In this document: in pieces, positions 1-14,400 of the stretch
Layout: each line of letters starts with the position of its first letter
How positions within the stretch are numbered: position 1 is the first letter of the stretch
Source of the DNA: Aphis gossypii
Lineage: Eukaryota; Arthropoda; Insecta; Hemiptera; Aphididae
Assembly (NCBI RefSeq): GCF_020184175.1
Contig: NC_065531.1
Location: 13,165,213 to 13,229,212 of the forward strand
Reading direction: 5' to 3'
DNA: 64,000 nucleotides
The notes under the pieces: model-generated
What the model was told of the DNA's origin: nothing
The model's database searches: none
What the model saw: only the letters and a program-made list of their open reading frames with translations
Position numbers and translations under genes: made by a program

Positions 1-2820
1 TTTTATCATAAATTATTCCTTCCTGACTCATTTTTTTTTCCGAAGAAGGATTTTTTAAACATCATTTAGGACTTAGGTGTTTTAAAATATATAAATTATC
101 AATTTAAAAAAAAGAAATTAAATTATTTTTTTGTATTTTGTTTGTATCTACTGGAACCTGGAAGAAGTAATGCTCATAAATACATAGAATTAGACAATAT
201 GAATTTTTAATGAGATAATGAGTTGATAATTAACCGCTTGACGCCATGGAGTCGACATTTGAACAACAGGAGTGCATTTTAACTTTTTACAAATTTATTT
301 TGAATATTTGTTTGGTTTTAAGCAAATTATTTTAATAATTGGCTAATTTATATTTTTGAAATTTTTTTTTTAAACATATACAATTATAAAAAATTATTTC
401 CAGCTAGAATAAGAAAATTACTAATAATTATTTTCATAAAGTAATATAGTTTGACAACTAAATTGTTCCACAATATTGTCACCCCTACTAAATTTATCAA
501 GTTCTACCTATGGGTAACAGTGAAAGCGGATAGATGTCACTGCAGTTATACCTAGTGTTAACTTTATTATCCGATGATTACCTGTAAGATATTTTTAAAC
601 GTTTTAATTCGTATTCTATCAAGGTTTTACAATAATAATTTTTTTTTATGTGGTGCGTGATTTATTTAAACACATTCACACCTAAGGTACCCAGTGGCGT
701 GTTTACAGGGTAGGCCGACTATACAAGGTTTCTTATAATTTATTGTTATTGTAGTAAAAACAAATTAAAAATTGTTAGTCACAAATGTGAAAATTTACTA
801 GTAATTTTGTAGTTGAAAATTCATAAAAATGTTTGTATTTATTATATCTAACATTAAAAAATTCAATACTAACTTATCCATAAGTTTTCCTTCCAATGGC
901 TTTAGAGAAAATTCGAAGCCTCACTAAAGGAAAAATGTTATGAGCATTTGAATTTTAAATTTTTACGAAATCCCGTAACGAGAACGATTTATTCTCAAAC
1001 GACTCAATATTTGTTATTCAAAGAGTAAATCCTAATAGTTACTACACAACAAAAAACGGGCCTACCCAATTATTTTGTGCTGAACACGCCACTGGACTCG
1101 TACTTATGCTATAATGGTTAAATTGTGCGTTAATTGAATTATTTTTTTTATAATTATGTAATATTATTATTATATTCACTATATATTGACTTACAATACG
1201 TTATAATAAGGTTATGTTAGGTTAGGTAACAAAGGGGTGGTGTTACAATGGAGGGTGAGTAAAAAGTATTATTCGACTAAAAACATTCTAACTCATAACT
1301 TTTTAAAGCAAACTAGGTATGACGGTATGTTACGATGAATAACTTATAACTTATAAGTATAGGGCTTGAATTTTAAAGTATAATATATAACTATATAAGC
1401 AACTATAAAACCACACAATTGTTTTAAAAAAGCAAAAAAAAAACATGACCAAAAATTAACACTGAAGTAGTTATGGAAATGAATAAAAAAAATTGAAAAA
1501 TAAATTGCCATGTATTTCTCAGTAGTGAAACTGACTATTATCCGACGGAATATTTGCATACTTAAAAAACGACTATCTACATTCACTGACTTTATCGGTG
1601 CACACTTCATACAAGAGGTTTTAAATTACAACACTAAATCTTAAATTTTGAAATATAGTCCATATGACGATATCGATGTTATAGGCATACTCATAGTATT
1701 ATACTATGGGCATACTGACTGTATAGGTACTGCAGGCTATATGTATATCGACAATCTATAAGTTTAATACATTTAATAATCAAGCCAATAACGAAAACTA
1801 TAATATAATAATCCAATACAAACATATTTTAGTCGGAATTCTGGATTTTTCCATTTCTTATTTCTTATTCTTATTATTATTATTTTTTGGTACTGTAGTA
1901 GCATAATAAACATATTATAAAAATTCTACAGCTGAAATAACTGAAAAAAGCAATAAAAGCACCATTTATAAATAAAAAAAGCCAAAATAAATTGGTGTAT
2001 TTGGAATCAGAATGACGCGAAACTAATCTATGTATAAAAATTAGATTTCTATCTCGTATATAAAAAAAGAAGCTTACGCTTTAAAATCCGATCTCTAGTA
2101 ACCCTACTTATAAGTATAAATTTCCTGTCTATTCTAAACGATAGTTAAAGTGAACTAAAGTTAAACTAGCTTGGAAAAAGAACAGAACTAAAACATATTG
2201 AATCGTTCTATGCACAGTTATAACTTATAAGATTTGTTATTAGGCATCTAAATTTAACCTTTCGCATTGGACTACTGGAGTGACTGAACTATCACGAATC
2301 TTCTAAGTTCTTTTTCAAAGTTTTTAAAAAAATAAGTCTTATTCAAATCTATCATCCGCGGTGTCTGTCTGTAACTATTGGGTTTGGGTAAGTATTATTG
2401 TTTTTTAAATTTAGCAGTACATCACATGTACGTATTGTACGTATATGTAAATGCGTATCCTATCGTCCACGTGTAGTCGAGATATAACAGCATTTAATAT
2501 ATCAACGGTATACAAAACAAAATATATTATCTTATTTAATACTTTGCGGAGAATATTGGTTGTTGACGCTTATAAAATATTGTAGAACTATAATCTTTTA
2601 TTTTTGTTATCTTACAGATAATAATATAATATAACGCAGTTTTAACCTGTATAAAAGTTGCTGTATAGTGGCAACTTTCGAATTTGAAATAATCTGAAAA
2701 TCGTTTGGGCATGGTCACATATTACATACGATAATCGCACGTGTACCTGTAACTCTACTGTGTAGATTAATTGAACATCGTGTATCGACACGCTCACGCA
2801 TATACCTATATATTACATTA
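1..2820. other. AT-rich intergenic DNA
   Basis: No gene is supported here. Short open frames on the minus strand (1344-1610, 2536-2718) are of low complexity and have no convincing splice or domain context. The only structure I see is the inverted-repeat element at 691-1095. Confidence 0.5.
691..1095. mobile_element. Non-autonomous DNA transposon (MITE-like), about 405 bp
   Basis: The left end reads CCAGTGGCGTGTT and the right end AACACGCCACTGG, a perfect 13-bp terminal inverted repeat. A second matched block follows inside it: GGGTAGGCC on the left, GGCCTACCC on the right. The interior is AT-rich and has no coding capacity. The flanks share only GTAC loosely (ending at 690 and at 1103), so the target duplication and the superfamily are uncertain. 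The CAGTGGCG start would suit a hAT-like family. Confidence 0.65.
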
Positions 2821-2825
2821 TTGTC

Positions 2826-4110
2826 TCAGTTAGACAGTGTAACATGTCCAAAAGCAGTTTGTCCTCTACACTCAGTGTTCGGAGAGGGAGGTAATTTACG
2901 CTGTTGTGTCTTACGTCGACTCCGGTGATTTCTATTTTGATTTATTACGGTGCTATATGCGTCCGACTTGCGGCTATACTGTCCGGCGGACGGAAAAAAG
3001 TCATTCTCCAATACGCTCCGAGCGCGCAGAATCCGAAGTTGAACTTTTAGTGCAGACGTGACTGCAAATATGAGCTTTCTGTCGATCCATATTAATTATC
3101 GGTGTAACTGGCCCGCACGAAATACTTTAGAAATTTGATTTAATCTTAGGGGGGCTAATATGTTTAAATATTTAACTCAGGCGCGTACACAAGGGGGGGT
3201 TTTAGGGGTTCAAACCCCCCCCGAAATTTCAGGAAATAAGTTTTATTATTTATAACCTTAGGTTAGATTATATAAGAATAAAAATTTAAAACCAAAACCC
3301 CCCCCAAAATATTTTTTTGTGTACGCGCCTGATTTAACTATATATGCGTATTGCATCATTACAATAACCGCTCGATGTGCTCGCATAAGTCTACTTTCCT
3401 CATGCCTGTATTCACTAAAACAAAATCTATGTTTAAATGTTATTTTGTTCGAAGGTCTAGAGTCTAGACAACTCAATATTTTTCACGGATAAAATAGATT
3501 AGACACATTTAAACGCTGTACGTTGTACGTATATACTGGTTTAAACTTCAAAAGACATCACGCGCGCGCATCAAATAAAGACTATTGCGTGTTCATATTT
3601 TATCATAACCACTTTTTAAAATCATAAGACAATTTTAAACGTTTCACATAATATAGTGTATGATATACGATGGTTATATTGTATTGTTATTATGCGGTTT
3701 GCAACCGAGACGTATGCAAACGACCGCTAGCCTAACCTAACAGCGTGCACAATGAGGTCTCGGCCACGTCGTTTTGGAAATTGAAATCGAAATTCAGCAC
3801 CAGAACTATATATAATATTACACAAGTGCCGCTGCAGTATCAATAGGGTGGGTGTGTATACTGTGTATGCCTTCCAACGTTTTTATCGTACACAAAACAG
3901 TATACTTACAATACCGAATGCGCCAACGGCCTACGAGGTCGTTCGCGACAAAATCGACATATCGTTTCAAATAGTCGGTTTCTATAGAAACTCCGCCACT
4001 CGTGAGCCACACCGTGGCGGCCCCCCACGCGCCACTGTGGCTGCATCACGGGCGCCGAACCAAAGTTCACGTTAACGTTTTGTAGTCCAACGGTCCTATT
4101 GTACAAAACA
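2826..4110. other. GC-raised patch, possible promoter/5' exon region
   Basis: CpG is locally richer than in the flanks, notably at 2880-3060 and 3900-4060. On the minus strand an open frame covers 2826-3011, and at about 2925 a GTCGAC|GTAAGA motif would make a good splice donor. There is no ATG-initiated frame I trust. It could be a noncoding first exon on the minus strand, or a CpG island open in several frames by composition. It contains the hAT MITE at 3178-3331. Confidence 0.25.
3170..3339. mobile_element. hAT-type MITE with 8-bp target duplication
   Basis: The element is 3178-3331 (154 bp). It begins CAGGCGCGTACACAA and ends TTGTGTACGCGCCTG, a perfect 15-bp inverted repeat. Inside each terminus there is a run of G on the left and of C on the right. 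It is flanked by identical 8-bp direct repeats ATTTAACT at 3170-3177 and 3332-3339. An 8-bp duplication with CAGG-type ends is characteristic of the hAT superfamily. No coding capacity. Confidence 0.85.
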
Positions 4111-5413
4111 TTGCGGCGTCATTTATTGATCGAGATAAAATTATCGTAATATAACGTTCAGCAAAACGGTTTTTAAAACGGTCATTATATTACTGTTTAC
4201 CTGCCGCAGCTATAGTGCAGCGCACTTGCAATCTGCAGTTAATTCAATCGCTGCAATAATATTAAGAGGACGTGGTTCACAGCATGCGCGATCTCACAAA
4301 AGCACTATACACAGTACAAACTGTTTCACGCGAGCAAGCTATATACTCAAGCTATACAGTCCGAGTTAAGCGCAACCAAATGTTCACGTTAGAAAGAGGA
4401 TATTTCGGACTGTGCCACACCGTCGTTTTTATCTTTTCGATATCAGAACTATACTAAAAATGTTATTCAAGTTTGAAAAACACGAAAATAATGGATTTTG
4501 AAACGATAAGAATTTTTTTCGTATTAGTGCTGTCAAAAAATTAAAAACCTTGTTTCATTGTTTTTCTTTTTATGGTGTGAAAATTGGAGGGTTGCTTAAC
4601 GCCTTAACTTGGATTATAAATTACAATAGTCCTATAGTGGTTCTTGTCCGCGTGAAACGGTTTTTACTATGTCGTAAGCAGTTTGTAAGACGGAGACAAC
4701 ACATGAAGCGTCCTTTAAGCGCACAGATCGACGGCCGTTAAATATATTGTTTGATATGTTCGCTTTACTGTTTGGCGTAAGTATATATCGCGACGGTGAC
4801 GTGTTATCCACATGGAACACAGTGGCATTTAGTCGAATACCTCATAACGCGATTGTATATACCGCTTTTATAGTTGTGTCATATCACTCATATCGTATTT
4901 GTGTTCAGTCGCGAGATTCGATATCGGTTGTGGAAATCATATATGGTCATGTTACGAATAAATATAACATTTTTTGTGTTGATGACATACATAATAAATA
5001 AAATAATAAGAAATTTGTTTATTGTTTACGACTCACACACACTTATGTTCGTTTACATTGCACACACTTACAAGTCACTTTAATGTCATCATGTTGTATT
5101 GCCTATATTAATTTCCTTAAAACACGACCGACTGCAGCCCTCTTAATAACAGATAATTAATTAATTAATAATAGTTGTAATTATAATATTATAGGATTCG
5201 TATACAATGCCTGTTCGTATTTAAAAACATTTTATAACAATGTATACAGCAATGGTCGTTCGTTGGAAACCATCATGATGTAGTTTTGTAATACCTATAC
5301 TTAGTACCTACATACACTATATATTTCTAAAACGTAGAATTACTTATTGTGTTTCTTGCGTTACACACATAATATATCTATAAAAATAAACATTTTTATT
5401 TTATAATTTTTAG

Positions 5414-5473
5414 ACTTCGTCGGTAACATTATTTGGAGGTCTATCAGTTCTACCAGGTGGCATCTTCACCATG
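5414..5473 (+). other. Exon-like 60-bp segment, unassigned
   Basis: A pyrimidine-rich tract ending TTTTTAG precedes 5414, and ATG|GTAAAT follows 5473, so both splice signals are good. The segment is exactly 20 codons and open in phase 0 (TSSVTLFGGLSVLPGGIFTM). It continues open past the donor to a stop at 5554. A second frame is also open. I found no partner exons that keep the phase, and I do not recognise the peptide. It could be an isolated exon of an unrecognised gene, a gene relic, or chance. Confidence 0.25.
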
Positions 5474-7061
5474 GTAAATGTTTTTGCTAAACCAGCAGTC
5501 GATCAATTTATACAATTAACGACTTCGTCATTAGTCATCATGAAAGTAGTGTAACGTGCTCCTATACGGGACATATATAGTATAGTGTTATGATTAGTGG
5601 CACTACAGTATATAAAAAAATTAGAATAGTTATGAAGTGCCTTATAGGTTTTAGAAATGGTGAAAGACCTCTAATAAAAAAAAAAAAAAAAAATGAAAAC
5701 CGTTTGCTATAATAAATTAAAATAGAAATAGAAAAAACATGTTTTGAAATGAAGTATAAGTGCAAAGCGTTATTTTTAAAAGTAAACACTCATTTTATCG
5801 ACAAATATTAACGTTTTAAAAAATATTTTTTTACATAATTTAAAACCATTAAAAAAAAAAAATTGTTTTGTTATAAGTTTTTGATTTTCTCGTGTATCTT
5901 AAAATGTTGATCCACTATTTTACTCGTCTAAACTTCAAAATAAAATATTATAATTTATAATTAAAAAACTAATAAACTTAAAACTATATCCGTTTAAACT
6001 TTAATTTTTATATAATATATTATATTGAATTTTCTAAAAGTTATTTTAAAATTAAAACAATAAAAAGTTAAATAACCTTTAATAATATACTTATAGTATT
6101 TAGTTATAAAACTTTTTTCTCTATAATAATATAAAGTACCTATAGTAACAGTGTCTCTATATGACACTGTTTTATGTTAGGTCAGTAGACATATAATATA
6201 AATACATATATATTTATAAGTCTATGCGGTTAGTCCCCCGTCAATCATTGTTTTTAAATTCATAAAATATAATATATATAGTTTCAGAGAATTATTATTG
6301 TATACAAGCCTATTTATGTTGTAGCGGCAATGGTTATAATTTATATTATTTTTTATTTCTTTTATAAAGGAAACTTTTTTTTTTGTTTAAAAAATCAAAA
6401 ATAATACTGTATTTAACGTAGTAGTATTTTGGTAATATTTTAATAGATGAATTATTAATTTTTGTCAGGTATACCATTATATATTAGAAAAAAAAAGGTT
6501 AGGTTAGATCTAGTTATAAAAGTTTTTATATTAAGACAGGTCGTGACGAGGTTAGGCCATATATATAATTTGAAAGGCAGGTGAAGGACGATGATAAACT
6601 TAGTAATAGACACCCTGTATAGTTCAACGTAAATGTAATATAGTGTAATTTAATATAGTAAATAAGTATGTATAGCTGGGTAGGTATAATTATTAATTAC
6701 CTAAATAATTATTATTATACAAGGCATTCATTCATTTATATTCCCGTTATTTACAAGTTTACAACGCAATTATTCAATTATTTAAAGACTACTGCAGATA
6801 AAATATCATAATATTCTTAAAATACTTGTTTTATATGATTATATTATTACATATAGAATTTAAACTTCGGGTATATAATATTATACAGGAACATTTACAA
6901 TAAAAGTATAATTTTTATTTTATATTTTATATTTTACCCATACCAGTTTTACTAAAATATATATAATATATATGTACAAGACGTTGGCGCCATGTCGATG
7001 TCGAGTACCAGCTATATATATAGTATAAGAATTATGTTTAAATTGGTTTCTCAATGATGCC

Positions 7062-7364
7062 TTTAGGTAATCGGTGGGTCAAAAAATTTGTATAGGATCA
7101 ATAACTCTAATGGCAGGCTGTCAGTTTTTTGAAGAGTTGTTCTTCACATTACGTATGGGTACATCGCAGTCGAAGTCGCTCTTTCAAGGGATACGTTACA
7201 TATATTATTATTATTCCGTGATCAAAAACGTTTGTATTCATTGTTACACTCAATTTCAAGGTATTATTACGAGCAAACCTATTATTGGCGGTGTTTTTAA
7301 ATATATTTATTGGATCAAAGTAAAAAATATAATAAACCGCGTCTGCAATATATCCACTTCATAA
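7062..7364 (+). other. Open frame of unknown status
   Basis: A splice-acceptor-like TTTAG lies just upstream at 7058-7062, and a frame beginning GTG at 7074 runs 96 codons to 7364. Its first half (to about 7190) has a less AT-biased composition than the surroundings. The second half is Tyr/Ile-rich low complexity. There is no domain I recognise and no ATG start. It could be a degenerate exon. Confidence 0.2.
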
Positions 7365-8424
7365 TAGTATTGCTTTTTTTTTTGAAAAAAATAAAAAATA
7401 AAAAATTGGTACAGATTTATCGAATACTAGTAATATTGAGAATATTTATAGAAATATCTAGTACATCATTATAATAATAAATAAATCATATTTACTATTA
7501 AACAATAAAAATACAAATATTCTGTGAAAAAGTAACAATATTATTTTCAATCATTGATTTCGTTTGGCTCCGAACAGATAATAAAAAGTTGTATAAATGC
7601 TATAATTACACAACTTATTAACAATGAACAAATCTGAAATTAAATTTAGGAAATTTCCTTTTAACTATAACGGTGAAAGTAGTAAAAAAATTCACTATTG
7701 GAATTTTATACATTCATGTGGTTAAAAATACTTCTTATAGGTATAGTGATGTGTAGGTCATATGCTAGCGAGTATATAGTATTGTTATCATTTGACTGCT
7801 TGTGTACTTAATAACTATGTTTGATTTTATTGATGGTTACATATATAGGTAAGTAATATCTTTATTTATGAAATACACTTTAAGTCAACTATATTATTGA
7901 TAATTTGTTGAAATTTATAATTTATTTTATTAAAAACAATCTTTTAAAACAATAAGAATTCGAGATCTACCATCATTATAACCGTATATAAATATATTTT
8001 TCAAGATAAATAATTAAAATTTTTTTTATTAGATGGTTTGGAACCTACCTATATAAGTAGCTCTCTTTACTTCTGTATCTTATTTTTATTTATTTATTTT
8101 TAATAATTTGCTCCAAGGCCGAAAGGGAAATTGAATAATCAAAGACTGATAAATAATAAGATATTTATTAAAATTATAAATTATATATTATGCGAGTCTA
8201 TGAATTAAAAACACATAATAAAAAACGTATCAAGGAATAGTTAACAAAAAAAAAAATAAAAAATTTTGATGTTGTAAATTATGAGTTAGTATTAATTAAA
8301 TTATTATAATTAATACTGATAATAGATTAATGTTTAAATATAAATCATAAATATTAGTAATTTAATCTTTATTTTAAGTATTTTATGAATATATACCTAC
8401 ACAAAGTATGACTCGATTATGAAT

Positions 8425-11400
8425 TCATCTCGTGATTATATGAATTATAATATTTATAAATGATATATTAAAGGATACAAGTTCTATGAATGTACAGTTT
8501 TTTGGTATTATAGCAAATTTTAAGCTCTGAATGTAATTTTTAGAAATTTGCTTAGGGACCGTACACATTTGAAATGGTATAGTAGATGGTATAAAATCAT
8601 TCCAATCACTATTTTTTTCATTTTCCCATCCAAAATCACATTCACATAAATCCGTAATGCTGTTCAAATATCCATTAAGACAACGGATTTTCTAAAATGC
8701 ATTAGAAAATATTTAGCTTGTTTAAAATAAATACATTAAGTAAACAAAACCATTTTTTAAACAATTATTAATTTTAAATAATTCATACTTGGGTTGGATG
8801 AATTTCGTCGGATGCTTGGAATTGTTCATCACTTTTATTGTTTTCTATCCTAGATAATACTTCTTGAATGTCGTTTTGTGTAATAGTATGATTTAGATCA
8901 GCACATTGGTTGCTAACCCAGATATAGGCCTATAAATGGTTTTTAAATTAGTTTATAGGTATACTTATATTATTACTTCTAAATAAATTTAAATCTAGAA
9001 TATTTGTATTCAAGTATAGTTGCAAGTAGAAAAGTTGGTATTTATACGTTATTAGGTATATATATTTATATGAGTCTATAAGGATTTATATAGGCTATAA
9101 TGATGTGTATAACTAATAAATATATTCGCTATTAAGTAAAAACCTTAAAACGAGCGCAGATAAAATAGAGGTATAATATATATTTTAGATTTACTCGTAG
9201 ATTCTTTATACTGCAAATAGAATTATTTTTATCCTGTAAGCTAATTTATTCAACTATACGCAAAAAAAACAAGTCCTTAATCCTATAACTATGCAAGTAT
9301 AAAATTAACTGCAAAAAAAAACTACTGCATAATATACATATCCAAGAAAATGTAAAAAATATCGACCATAGAATTCCTACTATGATATATATATATATAT
9401 ATGTATATTGTATATTTATATGTAATAAAATAATAAAATCCTATAAAGTAAGAAATAGGTACCTACCTATATTATTAATAAATTAATAAATAAATAATTT
9501 ACTTGATCTCTATTATTTTTCGATTGGCATTCTGGAATTTGTACACATTTTTGTTTTGCTATACTAAAAAATCCTCGATATCCAGAATATTTCATATGGC
9601 AATTTACAGGATTACAATAATCTAAATTGTCCTCATCAGGAAATTCACATTTCATGCCTAAATGATGAAATATAATATGAAAATTATAAGTTAATTAATA
9701 TTACAATTTGATCAATAATACATGCATTTAATAAACTAATAAATTATTAAAATATGAAATAAAACTGTATGTATTTAATACATACAGTATATATTAATAC
9801 ACTGTATTAAGTAAAATTGTTAGTTTTTTTTTTTTTTGAAGTATTGGAAAAACAAATTACTTATTATACCTACATGTTATTTTTGGTATGTATAGAATAT
9901 TATATAACTTAAATTTTCGATATTTTAAAAACGCATATCATATTATAATATTAGTTAAATATATATACTTGTCAGTATAGTCAATCAGCTGGATAATTAA
10001 ACTCCATTGGATAGTTTATAATGAAATTCAACAGATCGCGTGATCACAATAACAATAAGTGACAAATGTAATTATTATTGTACAAGCGGAGAAAATTTCA
10101 GACTTAACGTCTGTAAACTTAATTCTATACATCTATAGATTTTACTATGTGTAGTATTACTGTAATCAGTGTAACCTTATTATTATTATTGATATTTGTC
10201 GATTAAATTGGATACGGTATGTATTTCAGGACGTCAATCACCTGTGTATTACAATTTACAAAATAACCGTATACAGCAATAATTATGTTGCTAAAATATA
10301 TTTTATAGTTTAATTTCAAAAAAGTTGAATTAGCTAGAGGGGAAAAATGTATTTCTGCTTAAATTAAAACCCCTGTCACAATTAATACTACTCAGTTTAG
10401 ATCAAGTAGATGTTATGTTTAAAAAACTGAAACGTCACACGTTTGTGTAGGTACATGGATTAGTAATTTGATGGTAGTAGGCGAATATAATAATGATTAA
10501 AAAATATATGTAATTTAATATTTATGCGTTTTGTGTTATATTATTATTAACTACAACTTATTACTTAATTCATCAACTAATTTTCATTAAAATGTTTTTG
10601 TCATTTACAAAAAAAAAAAATGTTATTACATTATGTTGAACATACGTAGGTATTTGAATTATACGTTTTAGTAAATATTTTATATAATATTACATTCTAC
10701 GATATTCGATCTAAATTCAAAAATAAAATACATAAATTGGTTGATAATGAATATCTAATAATGAATATGTTATTTAATTTAATTTTGGAATTTTGGATGA
10801 ATTTAAAAATGGTATTGCGTTAGTATTGTGACAGTATACGATGAACCTACATAAATTATTTTTATATTAGTAATACTACATCTCTACTTGAATTTTTTTT
10901 TAAACGAATTAAAAATAAATATTGTAAAGTGATCAAAATTGTCATTGTAGACAAGACTAATGAAATTGATTCTGTATTTAAATTCGATTACAGTGAATAT
11001 AATTTATTGTGTTATACAAATATATACATAGTGTTCAATACCTATATTTTCAAACGGTCATTCAATTAATTGGGACTGATAAATGATAATATAATATAAT
11101 TTATGAGGTTATTAAATATTTTATATATAAATGTATATAACAGTGTTATCTGTTATCACTACGTGCATGTATTAAAATATGCATGCTGTAATTAGGAATT
11201 TTCAAATTTATTGAACACCCATACCTATAATTATTTTTAATAATAGCCAATAGGTAGGTACTTCTGATAAATATTTAAATAAAATATCTAGGTACCTTAA
11301 ACTAAATTACATTTTTTGATTATTAAGAATATAACAACGTGATTATTTTTGATTCGAATAAATTAATAACAATAAACACTGCAATACCTGTAATTAATTT

Positions 11401-14400
11401 TCTAACCATAACATTTTTTGTAGGTACCTAGTTCGATATTTGCATACATAGGTATGTAAAGTGTATATATTTAAGTTACCTCGTAGCTAAATAGAAAATA
11501 CCTTGTGTTATTGTTGTATCAAAATAAATCTTTTGAATAACTGTAGATTCGACATGCTCATTTCTGTTGTATATTATATTGACACGAACGTCACATTCGC
11601 CTCGGCGATTGTATGAATACTGCCGAAAAATAGATTTATAATTATTTTTAAAGAAAAAAATATATCTCTCGTTAGACACAATTTATCAGTTTATTACATT
11701 AATGAATAAAATACCATATTAACATGCAATAAGCTATGTTATTAATTTTTCTTAACTATAATTTATTATAAATATAGATACCATATAGTATATTATGATT
11801 GTTAAAAAATTTAATATTATTATAGTGGTGTATTATTTCAATAAAAATAAATGAATATTTTGTTACAGAACAAAGTAATTTTATTAATATTTAAATGGTT
11901 TATGAAATCGTGTAGTATAAAAATATAAAAATAATAAATGCTTCATCACTTTATATGATAATTGATAAAATTTTGTTTGGTATATAAAACTAATTATAGA
12001 AATATAAAATTTACCTAAGTATATATTGTGTATATTATATGTATTTATGTTGTAGGTATATATATATAAAGGTTATGAGGCTTGTAAATACATATTTTAC
12101 GATTTACGATTCTAGTTGATAAATTAACTAAGCAGTGAAATGTGAATTATTTTATTCTAACTATCTCATCGATCATTAGAATATATCTATATCTAATTAA
12201 ACTCGTGACTAATTAAAGATGTCTATAATTATTCAGTATTTAAATTGAATTTTCCTTAAATATGTTAATATGCTAATATGCTGTAAAAATAATAAAATAT
12301 GGTTAAAAAAATACATAGTTTATTACAAATTGTTTCTCATTGTATTTGTATCTTTAATTCCTTAAAACATTAGTGATGCTAATTATCAAGAATTAAAGCT
12401 TATAGTTAGTTATAATTAACATTGGAGTATTTCTGAAAGGTATACCTAAGTGTAATTATGTAAATTATCCGTAAAAGAATTAGGGAATTAATATAATTTC
12501 TTATTAGAATACTCTTCTCATAAAGTTCAGCTTTATGACAAATCTTTTAGCGGTGCACCAAATTGTAAATACATGGACAGTAGACAAATTATAACCCTCA
12601 ATTGCCTTCAAACTCAAATCATCTTAACTCTAACTAATTTTGAAAAAGTTTAAATAAATATTATGTGTGTATAATATATTATATAATACATATATGTATA
12701 TTATATAATGCATCTAACTGCGAGGCTACATACTTATACTAAGCTGGTAATTGGTATTTATATTTTACAGCAGCAATATGAAGGGAAATTCCCAGGAGGT
12801 TTTTTTACTAGTTGCCAATGGTAACGTTTTAAACTACAATAAAAATAAGGCATTAACCATTGGAGTGTGTCATAAATATACCTAGGTACACATACAAAAT
12901 TACTGGGGGAGATATTAGATAAGTCTAATTTAAACATTTTTATTTTATAACTATACAGTATACGTTTTATAATTTCAACTTGACTACTAATGCAAATATC
13001 AAATAAAATAAACAGTATAATATTTAGTTTTATCTATAATTATATGCATGGTATTATGTATAAATGATATATTATATTGTTGCAATTTTCAGCTTATTAA
13101 AACAAAGGGTTTTTTTTGTTTTCAAAAATTAAAAATGTAACAGTTATTTTTTGTATACTACGTATATCAATAAATAATAATGTTTGTTTAATAAAAAAGT
13201 AATATCATTATAATAATAAAAACAATATATTCAATTTATAAAAATACATAATATTACTGTCGAAAAAATAATATAAATAAACAAAAAAATATGATTTTTA
13301 TATTATATATACAAAGATAGGTACTATAGGTATATTATATTTTATACTTGTATCATGTTTAAGCCACATATTTTTTAAATTATTTATTTAAAAACTGTTG
13401 AGAGAATATATAGGTACATTTAATAATAATATATTAGTTTATATAGTTACCTACTACATAATTATTAGTAACTACATTTTATTATATATTTATTTGGTAT
13501 GCATAATATGTATATTATGTAATAATAAACAACGAAACACGTATAGGTACATTAGAAAACGAGAAATTAATATAATGAATATCCCTAACAAGTTTTTAGC
13601 AATAATTAAGTAGGTACATTAATTATCTTTGCAGCTAAAAATACTTATGTCCTATGCTATACGTATACAATATTCATATACTACCGCACATAGAGGTACG
13701 CAGGACTTAGTGGTAGGTGTTACTGAATATTATTCATTTATATATGTGTTTAAGAAAAAAGCATTGATATATTATAATAACAGCACTTTTTTTCAGTTTT
13801 AAAAATTTATTTGATCGATACAAAAATCTAACTTATTTTATACAATACAAAACCTATTAATGCATATTATGATTTGATTAAAAAAATATATAAGTAGTCA
13901 GAATAAATTTTTCTAAAAGTTATGACAAAAAAAAAAAAATAATACATTTAATGATATTAAAAATAGTTGTAGGTATCTGTATGATAGCAATATTCATAGT
14001 AGAAAATGTAGTCATATAGGACTTAAGTCAATTTCAATTACAATGCTAAACTTCTTGTAAATTGTTACTATACTAACAGTATTAACAACAGTAAGTAAGA
14101 AAAAGTAAAAATTATGAGTGAAAACTAATTATTTATAACCCGAATAGATGTTCCTATTGCATGATTGAAATACCCGTCTTTATGTGTTATATTTACCTAT
14201 TAGAGTTGTTATTAATATCGAGTTAAAGTATGGATATGGAGAAGTAAAAAATTAATTTCAATCCATCAAATATAGAACAAGTATAAGAATATAGATAAAT
14301 ACAAGGTAAATATAATCTTATATATAATATATGATCTTATATATATAGGTACTATGGTAGTCTGGTCTATAGATAAATATACTTAAATACTTTGTAATCG

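Noticed and set aside
1205..1230. TTAGG-like words suggesting a telomeric repeat
   Set aside because: Only two partial units. Insect telomere arrays are long and regular.
5660..5700. Poly(A) run as a second retroposon tail
   Set aside because: No matching target duplication on either side, and no distinct body upstream.
12515..12655. Protein-like plus-strand frame (KVQLYDKSFSGAPNCKYMDS and on) in intron 6 of the minus-strand gene
   Set aside because: About 43 open codons with Cys residues, but no downstream donor and no partner exon in phase. Runs of this length arise by chance many times in 64 kb.
12777..12842. Exon-like segment open on both strands (plus after TTTTACAG, minus after ATTGTAG)
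   Set aside because: On the minus strand neither open frame has a phase that fits between the 13.7-kb and 11.6-kb exons, which already join perfectly. On the plus strand it runs into a stop.
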